A stretch of DNA of 64,000 bases, taken from Pseudosulfitobacter sp. DSM 107133. GTDB lineage: Bacteria > Pseudomonadota > Alphaproteobacteria > Rhodobacterales > Rhodobacteraceae. Made by a program: the position numbers and the translations under genes. Under the pieces are notes generated by a model that saw only the letters and a list, made by a program, of their open reading frames with translations, was not told the origin of the DNA and did not search any database. Shown here one piece after another: positions 20,490 to 29,973 of this stretch; the stretch's first letter is position 1, and each line of letters starts with the position of its first letter. The DNA is taken from contig NZ_CP085154.1 of NCBI RefSeq assembly GCF_022788695.1, forward strand, positions 1 through 64,000. Reading direction: 5' to 3'.

Positions 20490-21044
20490 TCAGCGCGGCG
20501 ACCGTTTCGCCAGAATGCGCTGCAAGGTCCGGCGGTGCATGTTCAACCGCCGCGCGGTTTCGCTGACGTTGCGGTCGCACAGCTCGTACACCCGCTGGAT
20601 ATGTTCCCAGCGCACGCGGTCCGCGCTCATCGGGTTTTCCGGGGGCGGGGGCAGATCATCGCCCCGCGCCAGCAACGCGTTGGTGATGTCGGTGGCATCC
20701 GCCGGCTTCGACAGATAGTCGGTGGCCCCGATTTTGACGGCGGCGACGGCAGTGGCAATCGCACCATAACCCGTCAGCACCACAACCCGTGCCTCCGGGC
20801 GGCGTTCGCGCAGCACCTCGACGATGTCCAGACCATTGCCATCCTCAAGCCGCAGATCAACGACCGCATAGGCAGGCGGACGGGCCGTGGCGATGGCGCG
20901 CCCTGCGGCCACGGAATCTGCGGTTTCAATCTCGAAACCACGTTTTTCCATCGCCTTGGCCAGACGGCGCAGAAACGGCTCGTCGTCGTCTACCAGCAGC
21001 AGCGACTTGTCTTCACCGATATCCTCGGGGCTAACCTCGGCCAT
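20490..21044 (-). CDS. regA: Redox response regulator RegA (PrrA/ActR family)
   Basis: RegA is the DNA-binding response regulator of the RegB/RegA system, a global controller of respiration, photosynthesis, carbon and nitrogen fixation in alphaproteobacteria. The 184-residue protein has an acidic pocket (LLLVDDDEPF), the phosphoacceptor D63 in VVDLRLEDG, a conserved Lys in DYLSKPADA, a proline linker, and the strongly conserved C-terminal helix-turn-helix NVSETARRLNMHRRTLQRIL. It lies downstream of senC in the same direction, 69 bases away, and regB is divergent, matching the classical Rhodobacter arrangement. hvrA, which follows regA in R. capsulatus, is absent. Confidence 0.95.
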   Translation of the reverse strand: MAEVSPEDIGEDKSLLLVDDDEPFLRRLAKAMEKRGFEIETADSVAAGRAIATARPPAYAVVDLRLEDGNGLDIVEVLRERRPEARVVVLTGYGAIATAVAAVKIGATDYLSKPADATDITNALLARGDDLPPPPENPMSADRVRWEHIQRVYELCDRNVSETARRLNMHRRTLQRILAKRSPR

Positions 21045-21113
21045 GCCGTTTCTCCTGCATGAAATTCACTGTCCGCGACTATGAAGTGCGGCGCACCCCG
21101 CGTCAAACCTCAC

Positions 21114-21731
21114 CTATGAATGTTCAACAAAGCACTGTACCCGGTCTGCCATCTGATCCGGGGTGACTTCGCGCCGGAAGAAATCGACAACGCCCTGTTC
21201 GGGCAGCACGAGATAGGTAAAAGTCGAGTGATCCACCAGGTACAGTTCATCTTCCGACGGATGGGCCTTGTAATAGGTCTTGTAGGCCTGACTTGCCGCT
21301 TTGACCTGTTCGGGTGAACCGGTCAGGCCGATCATTTTTTCATGCATGGCTTCGGCATATTCGCCCACAACTTCGGGTGTGTCCCGTTGCGGGTCGATGG
21401 AGATAAACGCGCCCGAGGCCGAAATGCCCCGATCCGCCAGCACATCCAGCGCATCGGAATTGCGCGCCACATCAAAGGGACAGACATCGGGGCAGAACGT
21501 ATAGCCGAAATAGACCAGCGTGGGTTCGGTAATCACATCCTTGTCGGTCACGGTCTGCCCCTTGCCATTCACCAGCTCGAACGGGCCGCCGATCTGACCT
21601 GTGCCACCGGCAACAGCACTGCCGCGACATTGAGCGAACGCGTCGTCGCTGTTCATGCGCGTAAACAGAAATGTTCCGGTTACAACAGCGATGGCAGCAA
21701 TAGCGGCAAGAATGGCAACAAGTCGGGTCAT
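21114..21731 (-). CDS. senC: SCO1/SenC/PrrC-type copper chaperone
   Basis: SenC/PrrC is a membrane-anchored thioredoxin-fold protein that delivers copper to cytochrome oxidase and affects Reg signalling. The 205-residue product has one N-terminal membrane helix (LVAILAAIAAIAVVTGTFLF), the copper motif FCPDVCP, and the distal His in VDHSTFTYLV. I start it at the ATG at 21731, with GGAGG six bases upstream; a longer frame would reach into the regB leader. It is transcribed with regA and divergent from regB, and the 95 bases between hold both promoters. Confidence 0.93.
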   Translation of the reverse strand: MTRLVAILAAIAAIAVVTGTFLFTRMNSDDAFAQCRGSAVAGGTGQIGGPFELVNGKGQTVTDKDVITEPTLVYFGYTFCPDVCPFDVARNSDALDVLADRGISASGAFISIDPQRDTPEVVGEYAEAMHEKMIGLTGSPEQVKAASQAYKTYYKAHPSEDELYLVDHSTFTYLVLPEQGVVDFFRREVTPDQMADRVQCFVEHS

Positions 21732-21826
21732 GGAGGGCCTCCGGCAAAGGATTGCGCCGAATGGCGCTGCGTGGAACACTGGTATGCAGCCCTAATGCGA
21801 ATTTCAATGAACAGCATCGTGACATA

Positions 21827-23212
21827 ATGGCCCAGCCCGATCTTGACCTGATGACCCGCGCCCAGCGGTCCAGCTGGATACGCCTGCGCACGCTGATCTT
21901 GCTGCGCTGGGTGGCCATTATCGGGCAGTTAACAGCCATCACAGTCGCCCAGCGGCTGTACGGGCTGCAACTGGAGCTGGGACTTTGCTATCTGGCAATC
22001 GGCGTGTCGGTGATCGGCAACCTGATCGCGATTTTTGTCTTTCCCGAAAACAAGCGCCTGACCGAGGTCGAGAACCTGATGATGGTGATGTTCGACCTGT
22101 TGCAGCTGGCGTTCCTGTTGTTTTTGACGGGCGGGCTGCACAACCCCTTTGCGCTGTTGATGCTAGGGCCGGTGACGATTTCTGCGGCTGTCCTGACCAC
22201 ACGGTCGGCCATCATGACAGGCGGCACTGCCATCATTCTGGTCACGTTGCTGTCGCAATATCATTTCCCGCTGCGCACCGATCATGGGCTTATTCTGCGC
22301 ATCCCCGATATTTTTGTGTTCGGCGAATGGACAGCTCTGGTGATCGCCATTGTGTTCATCGGGGTCTATTCACGGCGCGTCACTTCGGAAATGGATTCGA
22401 TGTCTGATGCGCTTTCTGCCACGCAGATGGCACTGGCGCGCGAGCAGAAGCTTACCGATCTGGGCGGCGTCGTGGCCGCCGCAGCGCATGAACTGGGCAC
22501 GCCACTGGCCACCATCAAACTGACCAGCGCCGAATTGATCGAAGAACTGGACGATCCCGAATTGCGCGAAGATGCCGAACTGATCCGGGATCAGGCCGAC
22601 CGCTGCCGTGATATCCTGCGGGACATGGGCCGCGCCGGCAAAGACGATCTGCACCTGCGGCAGGCGCCGCTGATGGCGGTGATTTCCGAGGCCGCCGAAC
22701 CGCACAGCCATCGCGGCAAGCATATCCACTATACCCATGATCCCGACTCGGGCGATGAAATTGACCAACCGTCGATTCTGCGCAAACCCGAGATCATCCA
22801 CGGCCTGCGCAACCTGATACAGAACGCTGTGGACTTCGCCGTGGCAAATGTCTGGGTCGAGGCACATTGGACCCAGACCACCATTTCACTGAGGATCATG
22901 GATGACGGACCCGGATATCCGCCACAGATGCTTGGCCGGATTGGCGATCCCTTTGTGACCCGGCGCCGGTCGGTTGGCGACAAGCAAGCACGCCCCGCAT
23001 ATGACGGCATGGGGTTGGGTTTGTTTATTGCCAAAACTCTGCTTGAACGATCGGGAGCGGAGCTGAATTTTGAAAACGGGTCAGACCCTTACACGTCGCC
23101 ACGCCACCCGCGTCAGGCCCGGCTGGGCGCTATTGTCGAGGTGGTCTGGGTCCGGCGCGAAATCGAATCCAGCGCCGCAGAATTGGGACCTAACCAACGG
23201 TTTTCGCTGTGA
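21827..23212 (+). CDS. regB: Redox sensor histidine kinase RegB (PrrB/ActS family)
   Basis: RegB senses the redox state of the quinone pool and phosphorylates RegA. The 461-residue protein, almost the same length as characterised RegB, has six membrane segments, the quinone-linked heptapeptide GGLHNPF near residue 101, the H-box AAHELGTPLATIK with His221, and the redox-active cysteine at 260 in DRCRDILRDMG, about 39 residues after the His as in R. capsulatus. The ATPase domain follows (NLIQNAVDFA, MDDGPGYP, GMGLGLFIAKTLL). The ATG at 21827 is chosen by length agreement. Confidence 0.95.
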   Translation: MAQPDLDLMTRAQRSSWIRLRTLILLRWVAIIGQLTAITVAQRLYGLQLELGLCYLAIGVSVIGNLIAIFVFPENKRLTEVENLMMVMFDLLQLAFLLFLTGGLHNPFALLMLGPVTISAAVLTTRSAIMTGGTAIILVTLLSQYHFPLRTDHGLILRIPDIFVFGEWTALVIAIVFIGVYSRRVTSEMDSMSDALSATQMALAREQKLTDLGGVVAAAAHELGTPLATIKLTSAELIEELDDPELREDAELIRDQADRCRDILRDMGRAGKDDLHLRQAPLMAVISEAAEPHSHRGKHIHYTHDPDSGDEIDQPSILRKPEIIHGLRNLIQNAVDFAVANVWVEAHWTQTTISLRIMDDGPGYPPQMLGRIGDPFVTRRRSVGDKQARPAYDGMGLGLFIAKTLLERSGAELNFENGSDPYTSPRHPRQARLGAIVEVVWVRREIESSAAELGPNQRFSL

Positions 23213-23225
23213 TTGCCTGCGATAG

Positions 23226-23240
23226 TTAATGCTCTGTTAA
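23226..23240 (+). promoter_or_regulatory. CtrA-type binding site upstream of divL
   Basis: The sequence TTAA-TGCTCTG-TTAA is a perfect match to the TTAA-N7-TTAA consensus for the cell-cycle regulator CtrA. It lies 48 bases before the divL ATG, in the gap after regB. The match is direct, but binding is inferred. Confidence 0.5.
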
Positions 23241-23288
23241 CCTATTTTTGTTTTGGTTGCCTCTGCTTGTACAGACCCCGGGGCCCCC

Positions 23289-24839
23289 ATGCCACTGATC
23301 GACATCATCATTATCGCAGCGACCGCACTTGTTTCTGCGGTTGCCGTGCTGGGGGCAATTTTCTGGCTGGGTGTCCGTGGTAGCAAGCCTAAAATTCATT
23401 TATTCAATGATATCAGTATTTTATTTGACCGTGATCTTGCAACCCACGCCAGCCCCTCGGCCCTTGTTGCGCTGGATTGCGAACTTGAAACGCTGACCTG
23501 GAGCCTGATGTATGACCAGCTGCGTCACCGGTTCAAGGATCTTCCACCCGATCCCGCGCTGTTGCCAGATGGGGTGCATTACATTCAGGCCTTGATGCGC
23601 GGCGATAACGGCTTGCTGACGATGGAAAAACGCGGGGCCGTTGTCGAACTCAGCTTGTCCGCAGCGGTCGAGTACAGCATCGGCCACAACGAACGAATGC
23701 AGCTGCTGCAAGCCAAGATTGACACACTTGAACGTTCCAGCACCTCGGCGCCCTATCCGATGTGGCAAAAGGATGGACAGGGGCACATTCTTTGGAAAAA
23801 CGAAGCCTACGACCAATTGGCCCGTAGTGTTGATTACGGCGAAGATACGCTTCCTGCGTTGTTTGACGATGTTCTGGGGTCTTCGCCGGCACCGATCCAC
23901 CGCCGTGCGGCGGTGACCACGCAACCTGACGGCAAGACCCACTGGTTCGACGCTTCGCAGCAGGACATCGACGGGGTGACTGTTGCACATGCCATCAACA
24001 TAGACGCTGTCATTGACGCTGAAGTCGCCCAGCGCAATTTTGTACAGACACTTGCCAAAACCTTTGCGCAGCTGCCCATCGGTCTGGCGATTTTCGACCG
24101 CAAGGGGCAACTGGCCCTGTTCAATCCCGCACTTGTAGAACTGACACGTCTGCCCGCAGAGTTTCTAAGCGCGCAGCCCGACTTGCTGTCCTTTTTCGAC
24201 CGCTTGCGCGAAAACAGAATGATGCCAGAACCCAAGAACTATCGCACTTGGCGACAGGACATTGCCGACCTGATCCGCGCGGCAGCAGATGGGCGTTACC
24301 ACGAAATATGGACTTTGGAATCCGGTCAGACTTATCGCGTTAACGGTAAACCCCATCCCGACCACGCCGTCGCCTTTCTGATCGAAGACATCAGCGCCGA
24401 AGTCTCGGTGACCCGTAACTTCCGCGCCGAACTGGATATGAGCCAGTCGATGATGGACGCCCTGTCCGAGGGGCTGGCGCTGTTCTCTCCTGCGGGGGTT
24501 CTGACCCTGTGCAACCGATCCTATTCCGACATGTGGGGGTTTGATCCCGAGCACAGTTTTTCTGATATCACCATCGGAGATTCGGTGAAGGCGTGGCGGG
24601 ATAAATGCCAGCCGAACGCGGCATGGGCTGCGATCAGTGATTTCGTCAGATCCTCAGGTCCGCGTTCTGAATGGAGCGTCGAAGTTCTGGCAACAGATGG
24701 GAAGAAAATCCTGTGCACTGTCACCCCGGTTGCCGGCGGCGCGACAATGATTCAATTCGACCTGCTACGGGGCGACGTTTCAAATCGCTCGAAACATCTG
24801 AAAATTGCCGTTTTAGGCCAGACCCGAAATGCCATTTAG
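23289..24839 (+). CDS. divL: PAS-domain protein, DivL-like without kinase domain
   Basis: The 516-residue protein has one N-terminal membrane helix (about 3-27), then several PAS-type modules (roughly 140-240, 255-370 and 395-490; for example AQLPIGLAIFDRKGQLALFNPAL and LSEGLALFSPAGVLTLCNRSYSDMW), and stops where a histidine kinase core would begin. In Caulobacter divL lies beside tsaE and its neighbours, and Rhodobacterales DivL is known as a PAS protein lacking the kinase part that acts on the CckA-ChpT-CtrA relay. Position and architecture both fit. I start at ATG 23289 after GGGG. A CtrA-type site precedes it. Confidence 0.7.
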   Translation: MPLIDIIIIAATALVSAVAVLGAIFWLGVRGSKPKIHLFNDISILFDRDLATHASPSALVALDCELETLTWSLMYDQLRHRFKDLPPDPALLPDGVHYIQALMRGDNGLLTMEKRGAVVELSLSAAVEYSIGHNERMQLLQAKIDTLERSSTSAPYPMWQKDGQGHILWKNEAYDQLARSVDYGEDTLPALFDDVLGSSPAPIHRRAAVTTQPDGKTHWFDASQQDIDGVTVAHAINIDAVIDAEVAQRNFVQTLAKTFAQLPIGLAIFDRKGQLALFNPALVELTRLPAEFLSAQPDLLSFFDRLRENRMMPEPKNYRTWRQDIADLIRAAADGRYHEIWTLESGQTYRVNGKPHPDHAVAFLIEDISAEVSVTRNFRAELDMSQSMMDALSEGLALFSPAGVLTLCNRSYSDMWGFDPEHSFSDITIGDSVKAWRDKCQPNAAWAAISDFVRSSGPRSEWSVEVLATDGKKILCTVTPVAGGATMIQFDLLRGDVSNRSKHLKIAVLGQTRNAI

Positions 24840-24874
24840 CTTGCGGCTGCCGACGCGCACGGTAGGTTGCTGCC

Positions 24875-25348
24875 ATGGCGGCAGACCACTTTGAAACCCT
24901 CTTTGCAAACTCCAACGAAACCGCCACATTCGCGGCGACGTTGGGCCTGCGCCTGTTGCCGGGCGACGTCATATTGTTGGACGGGCCGGTGGGTGCCGGA
25001 AAAACCCATCTGGCACGCGCCCTGATCCGCGCGATCCTGCTTGTGGACGAAGATGTGCCATCCCCCACATTTACGCTGGTTCAAACCTATGACACCCAAA
25101 ACGGTACGCTTTGGCACAGCGATCTGTACCGTCTGACCTCGACCTTCGAAATCGAGGAGCTGGGCCTGATCGACGCCTTTGAGGATGCGATCTGTTTGAT
25201 CGAATGGCCCGACCGTTTGGGCACGCTCGCCCCCAAAACAGCGTTGCATTTGACACTGGCGAATACAGCGGACACCAACGCACGCATATTGCACGCCCAG
25301 TGGAGCGATCCAAAGTGGCGTGACCGACTTGCAGGGCTAGACTCATGA
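24875..25348 (+). CDS. tsaE: tRNA threonylcarbamoyladenosine synthesis ATPase TsaE
   Basis: TsaE is the P-loop ATPase that supports the TsaB-TsaD complex making t6A37 in tRNA. The 157-residue protein has Walker A GPVGAGKTHLAR near 38-49, the family motif VPSPTFTLVQTYD, HSDLYRL, and LIEWPDRLG near the C-terminus. Length and motifs are complete. It overlaps amgK by four bases (ATGA), starting a long coupled run tsaE-amgK-murU-addB-addA. Confidence 0.95.
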   Translation: MAADHFETLFANSNETATFAATLGLRLLPGDVILLDGPVGAGKTHLARALIRAILLVDEDVPSPTFTLVQTYDTQNGTLWHSDLYRLTSTFEIEELGLIDAFEDAICLIEWPDRLGTLAPKTALHLTLANTADTNARILHAQWSDPKWRDRLAGLDS

Positions 25349-26358
25349 GCGACCGCGCAACCCGAATGGCGCAGTTCATTGCCGATGCCGGATGGCAGGA
25401 CGCCATCCGCACAACCGTCGCAGGGGACGCCTCAAACCGTCGCTATGACCGGCTAAGCCGACCGAATGGCGAGACCACAATCTTGATGGACGCCCCCCCC
25501 GACAAAGGCGAGGATGTACGCCCCTTCGTGCATATCGCAAACTTTCTACGCGCCCAAAACCTCAGCGCTCCGACCATTCTGGCGCGCGATGACACCCACG
25601 GGTTTCTGCTGCTGGAAGATCTGGGCGACGATCTGTTTGCCCGCGTGGTAAAACGCGATCCCGCGCTGGAATTGCCCCTGTATCAAGCTGCCACAGATGT
25701 GCTGATCGCGCTGCACAGCGCCATACCGCCCGCGCTGGGGGCTTATGATTCCGATACGATGACACCATTGGCCGCGCTGGCCTTTGACTGGTATCAAACG
25801 GGTGCAACGGGTGCCGTAGATGCACAGGAAAAGGCGCGGTTCAGCACGGCCTTTCGCGCAGCGCTTGCGCCACTGGACGCTGTGCCGCCCGTTCTGATCC
25901 AGCGCGACTATCACGCCGAAAACCTGCTTTGGCTGCCCGGCCGCGACGGCATCGCCCGCGTCGGACTGCTGGATTTTCAGGACGCAATGGCGGGGCACCC
26001 AGCCTATGATCTGGTGTCGGTCCTGCAAGACGCGCGGCGCGATGTTCCCGCTGAAATCGAAACACAGATGATCGCGCGCTATATCGCCGCCAGCCCGCAG
26101 GACGCGACCGAATTTGCCCGCGCCTATGCGCTGCTGGGCCTGCAACGCAACCTGCGTATTCTGGGCGTTTTTGCCCGCCTGTGCATCCGCGACGGCAAGG
26201 CGCATTACGTCGACCTGATCCCCCGCGTCTGGGGCCATATCCAGACCAACCTGAAACACCCCGACGTGGCCCCGCTGGCCGGTCTGCTAACCGGGCTGCC
26301 TGCACCCGACGCCACAACCCTGAACCGGATCAAAGCCCAATGCGCGACCCCGCAGTGA
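25345..26358 (+). CDS. amgK: Anomeric MurNAc/GlcNAc kinase AmgK
   Basis: AmgK phosphorylates the anomeric position of N-acetylmuramate and N-acetylglucosamine, the first step of the peptidoglycan recycling route that bypasses de novo UDP-MurNAc synthesis. The 337-residue protein has the aminoglycoside-phosphotransferase fold: [13 protein letters not shown] near the start, the catalytic loop [12 protein letters not shown] and the metal motif [17 protein letters not shown]. It directly precedes the MurU gene, its pathway partner, which supports AmgK over other APH-like kinases. Both ends overlap neighbouring genes. Confidence 0.9.
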   Translation: MSDRATRMAQFIADAGWQDAIRTTVAGDASNRRYDRLSRPNGETTILMDAPPDKGEDVRPFVHIANFLRAQNLSAPTILARDDTHGFLLLEDLGDDLFARVVKRDPALELPLYQAATDVLIALHSAIPPALGAYDSDTMTPLAALAFDWYQTGATGAVDAQEKARFSTAFRAALAPLDAVPPVLIQRDYHAENLLWLPGRDGIARVGLLDFQDAMAGHPAYDLVSVLQDARRDVPAEIETQMIARYIAASPQDATEFARAYALLGLQRNLRILGVFARLCIRDGKAHYVDLIPRVWGHIQTNLKHPDVAPLAGLLTGLPAPDATTLNRIKAQCATPQ

Positions 26359-27023
26359 TGATTTTTGCGGCGGGGTTCGGGACGCGGATGCGCCACCTGA
26401 CCCAGGACCGCCCCAAGCCGATGGTGCCCGTGGCCGGCCGGCCACTGATCGACCATGCGCTGGACATGGTGCAGGCCATCACGCCCGACCGGATCGTTGC
26501 AAACCTGCATTATCTGCCTGAGATACTGGAGACCCATCTGGCCGGCACCGGCGTGCAGACCGTGACCGAGACGGGCGCTATTCTGGAAACCGGCGGCGGG
26601 TTGCGAAATGCGCTGCCGTTGCTGGGCGACGGGCCGGTGTTTACCGTAAACCCCGACGCGATATGGACCGGATCGAACCCGCTGCAAGCGCTGTGTGCGG
26701 CATGGGAGCCTGCGCGCATGGACGCGCTGTTGATGTGTGTGCCGGTGGCCCAAGCAGTCGGCTATAGCGGGCAGGGCGACTTTGCCATTGGTCCTGACGG
26801 GCGGTTGCAACGGGGGCAGGGCGCTGTCTATGGCGGGGTGCAGATTATCAAAACCGACATGCTGGCCGGGATCACGCAAGACAGTTTTTCACTGAACGTT
26901 CTGTGGGACATGATGCTGCGAGACAACCGTCTGTTCGGGATCACCCACACGGGCCGTTGGTGCGACGTGGGCCACCCCGAAGGGATCGCATTGGCCGAAG
27001 CCATGTTGGCCGCCGATGTTTGA
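26340..27023 (+). CDS. murU: N-acetylmuramate alpha-1-phosphate uridylyltransferase MurU
   Basis: MurU makes UDP-MurNAc from UTP and MurNAc-1-phosphate, completing the recycling route started by AmgK. The 227-residue nucleotidyltransferase shows [11 protein letters not shown] followed by the conserved [18 protein letters not shown], then [23 protein letters not shown] and the closing [12 protein letters not shown] chose the ATG at 26340, overlapping amgK by 19 bases; an alternative ATG at 26358 starts right at MIFAAG. It overlaps addB by eight bases. Confidence 0.9.
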   Translation: MRDPAVMIFAAGFGTRMRHLTQDRPKPMVPVAGRPLIDHALDMVQAITPDRIVANLHYLPEILETHLAGTGVQTVTETGAILETGGGLRNALPLLGDGPVFTVNPDAIWTGSNPLQALCAAWEPARMDALLMCVPVAQAVGYSGQGDFAIGPDGRLQRGQGAVYGGVQIIKTDMLAGITQDSFSLNVLWDMMLRDNRLFGITHTGRWCDVGHPEGIALAEAMLAADV

Positions 27024-29973
27024 GCCCACTGACACCCCGCGCCTGTTCGGCCTGCCACCCGGCGTGGATTTCCCCGCAGCGTTGATTGACGGGCTGCGCG
27101 ACCGATTGCCCGAAACCGATCCTGCGGCCATCGCACGTGTCGATCTGATCGTGAACACCACGCGGATGCAGCGCCGCCTGCGCACGCTGTTTGATGCCGG
27201 TCCCGCCGGCCTTCTGCCACGCGTGCATCTGGTGACGGGGCTGGACGGGCTGCTGACCGGCCCCGTGCCACCGCCCGCCGTGCCTGCGCTGCGCAGGCGG
27301 CTGGAGCTGATCCAGCTGGTGTCGGGCTTGCTGGATCGTCAGACCGAACTGGCCCCCCGCGCGTCGTTGTTCGATCTGTCGGACAGTCTGGCCGCGTTGC
27401 TGGACGAAATGCAGGGCGAGGGTGTTCCGATTGACAAGGTCACCGGGCTGGATGTGTCCGACCAGTCGGGCCATTGGGAACGGGCCAAGACCTTTATCAA
27501 GATCGCCGAAACCTATCTGGGGCCGCGCACCGATCAGATGGACGGGCAGGCGCGGCACCGTGCGGTTGTGACTGCACTGATCGACCAATGGGAGCGCGAA
27601 CCGCCGCAGCATCCGGTGATTGTTGCAGGCTCGACCGGATCGCGCGGCACGGTTCAGATGTTGATGCAGGCCGTGGCGCGGCTGCCGCAGGGGGCTGTGG
27701 TGTTGCCCGGCTTTGATTTCGACATGCCGCCCGAGGTGTGGTCGAACCTGTCCGACGGGCTGCTGGCCGAGGATCATCCGCAGTACCGCTTTCAAAGCAT
27801 TGCGCGAGCGCTGGACATGCACGCCAACCAAGTCGCCGCATGGACGCAGACCCCGCCGCCCGATCCGGTGCGCAACAAGCTGGTGTCGCTGGCGCTGCGC
27901 CCTGCGCCTGTCACCGATGCCTGGCTGATCGAAGGGCCAAAACTGGACGGGCTGGACCGTGCACTGGACGGGGTCACGATGGTCAACGCCGAAACCCCGC
28001 GCGCCGAGGCGCTGGCGATTGCCATGCGGCTGCGTATGGCCGTCGAGCAGGGCAAGACGGCGGCGCTGATCACCCCCGACCGGATGCTGGGGCGGCAGGT
28101 GACTGCGGCGCTGGACCGTTGGGACATCCTGCCCGACGACAGCGCGGGCGTGCCGCTGCACCTGTCGCCTCCGGGGCGGCTGTTGCGGCACACCGCATCG
28201 CTGCTGCGCGACACATTGGACGCCGAGGCGCTGCTGACCTTGCTGAAGCACCCGCTGGTGCACAGCACGCCCACGCGCAACCAGCACCAGCTGAACACGC
28301 AGCGGCTGGAGCTGCAGATCCGCAAGGACGGCTTGCCCTATCCGACGCCCGACACTCTGATCGCCACCGCAAGCCGTGCGGTAGGGGACGGGGACGAGCG
28401 TGCGCGCATCACCGCATGGGCCGAATGGCTGGCCGCGACGGTCTGCGACAGGGACACCGCCGAGGATCACGCATTGTCCGACTGGGTCACCCTGCACCGC
28501 GACCTGACCGAGGCGCTGGCCGGTGGAGAGGAAGGCGCGGGAAGCGGCGGTCTGTGGGAGAAAAAAGCAGGCGCCGAGGCGCGGCGGATCATGGATGCGC
28601 TGGCGGACGAGGCCGCGCTGGGTGGTGCCATGTCGGCGGCGGATTATGCTGACCTGATCGGCGCGCTGCTGGCAGGCGGCGAAGTGCGCGACCGCGATGC
28701 ACCCTTTGCCGGTGTGATGATCTGGGGCACGCTCGAGGCACGGGTTCAGGGCGCCGATCTGGTCATTCTGGGCGGCATGAACGACGGCACATGGCCCGAA
28801 GCCCCCGCACCCGATCCCTGGCTAAACCGCGTCATGCGTCACAAGGCCGGGCTGCTTCTGCCCGAACGGCGCATCGGGCTGGCCGCCCATGATTTCCAAC
28901 AGGCCGTCGCCGCCCCAGAAGTCTGGATCACGCGCGCGGTGCGGTCGGACGACGCCGAAACGATTCCGTCGCGCTGGATCAACCGGATGCAGAACCTGCT
29001 GCTGGGTCTGCCGTCGCAGGGCGGACCCGATGCGTTGAAAGCCGCGCAGGCCCGCGGCGACGTCTGGCTGGCCAAGGCGCGAGCATTGGAAGAGGCGACT
29101 CTCGTGGACCCTGCGCCGCGCCCGTCACCACGCCCGCCCGTCGCGGCGCGACCCCGCACGCTGTACGTTACCGACATCCAGCGGCTGATCCGCGATCCCT
29201 ATGCCGTCTATGCCAAGCATTGCCTGCGCCTGCGCCCGCTGAATCCGCTGGTTCAGGACGCCGATGCGCGGCTGCGCGGGATTGTTCTTCACGAGATCAT
29301 GGAACGGTTCCTGCCGATGACGCTGACCGATCCATCGACGCTGACCGCAGCCCACCTGGTGCGGACCGCTGACGAAGTGCTGGCCGATGTGGTGCCGTGG
29401 CCCACGTTCCGCACCCTGTGGCAGGCGCGCATCGCCCGCGTGGCCGACTGGTTTGTCGCACAAGAAGCGGAACGGCGCAAAACCGCGACGCCGCTCGCGC
29501 TGGAAAAGGACGCGCAGGGCACTCTGCTGCTGGACGACATCGGCATGACCATCGCCTGCCGCGCCGACCGGATCGACGAAACGGGGGACGGCTCCGCGAT
29601 CCTCTATGACTACAAGACCGGATCGGCCCCCAAGCCGGCCGTGCAACAGCATTTCGACAAACAGTTGCTGATCGAGGCCGCGATCCTCGAAGAGGGCGGG
29701 TTCAAATCCGTTGGTATGCGCCCGGTCGCCGGCGCGATCTACATCGGCCTTGGCTCAACCCCCGAAGAGGTTGCAGCGCCCTTGCTGGACGAGCCGCCCG
29801 AGAAAACGCTGGAGGATCTGCGCGCCTTGCTGGGTGCCTATCTGGACCCGGAAAAGGGGTTCACCGCCCGTCGTGCCCCGCGTTCGGAACTGAACGAAGA
29901 AGACTATGACCAGCTGGCCCGCTACGGCGAATGGGACACCGGCACCAAGCCCACGCCCGAGGATGTGACATGA
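27016..29973 (+). CDS. addB: AddB, double-strand break repair helicase/nuclease subunit (alphaproteobacterial type)
   Basis: AddB is one subunit of the AddAB helicase-nuclease that resects double-strand breaks and responds to Chi for RecA loading. The 985-residue protein has an inactive-helicase-like N-terminal half ([12 protein letters not shown]), [20 protein letters not shown] in the middle, and a RecB-family nuclease at the C-terminus ([14 protein letters not shown], then the catalytic [11 protein letters not shown]). I count only three cysteines, so the iron-sulfur cluster of Bacillus AddB is missing. It overlaps murU by eight bases and addA by four. Confidence 0.94.
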   Translation: MFEPTDTPRLFGLPPGVDFPAALIDGLRDRLPETDPAAIARVDLIVNTTRMQRRLRTLFDAGPAGLLPRVHLVTGLDGLLTGPVPPPAVPALRRRLELIQLVSGLLDRQTELAPRASLFDLSDSLAALLDEMQGEGVPIDKVTGLDVSDQSGHWERAKTFIKIAETYLGPRTDQMDGQARHRAVVTALIDQWEREPPQHPVIVAGSTGSRGTVQMLMQAVARLPQGAVVLPGFDFDMPPEVWSNLSDGLLAEDHPQYRFQSIARALDMHANQVAAWTQTPPPDPVRNKLVSLALRPAPVTDAWLIEGPKLDGLDRALDGVTMVNAETPRAEALAIAMRLRMAVEQGKTAALITPDRMLGRQVTAALDRWDILPDDSAGVPLHLSPPGRLLRHTASLLRDTLDAEALLTLLKHPLVHSTPTRNQHQLNTQRLELQIRKDGLPYPTPDTLIATASRAVGDGDERARITAWAEWLAATVCDRDTAEDHALSDWVTLHRDLTEALAGGEEGAGSGGLWEKKAGAEARRIMDALADEAALGGAMSAADYADLIGALLAGGEVRDRDAPFAGVMIWGTLEARVQGADLVILGGMNDGTWPEAPAPDPWLNRVMRHKAGLLLPERRIGLAAHDFQQAVAAPEVWITRAVRSDDAETIPSRWINRMQNLLLGLPSQGGPDALKAAQARGDVWLAKARALEEATLVDPAPRPSPRPPVAARPRTLYVTDIQRLIRDPYAVYAKHCLRLRPLNPLVQDADARLRGIVLHEIMERFLPMTLTDPSTLTAAHLVRTADEVLADVVPWPTFRTLWQARIARVADWFVAQEAERRKTATPLALEKDAQGTLLLDDIGMTIACRADRIDETGDGSAILYDYKTGSAPKPAVQQHFDKQLLIEAAILEEGGFKSVGMRPVAGAIYIGLGSTPEEVAAPLLDEPPEKTLEDLRALLGAYLDPEKGFTARRAPRSELNEEDYDQLARYGEWDTGTKPTPEDVT

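Noticed and set aside
26941..28497. A 518-codon minus-strand frame across addB
   Set aside because: It is antisense to addB and murU with Gln/Arg/His-rich composition and no domain; a shadow frame.
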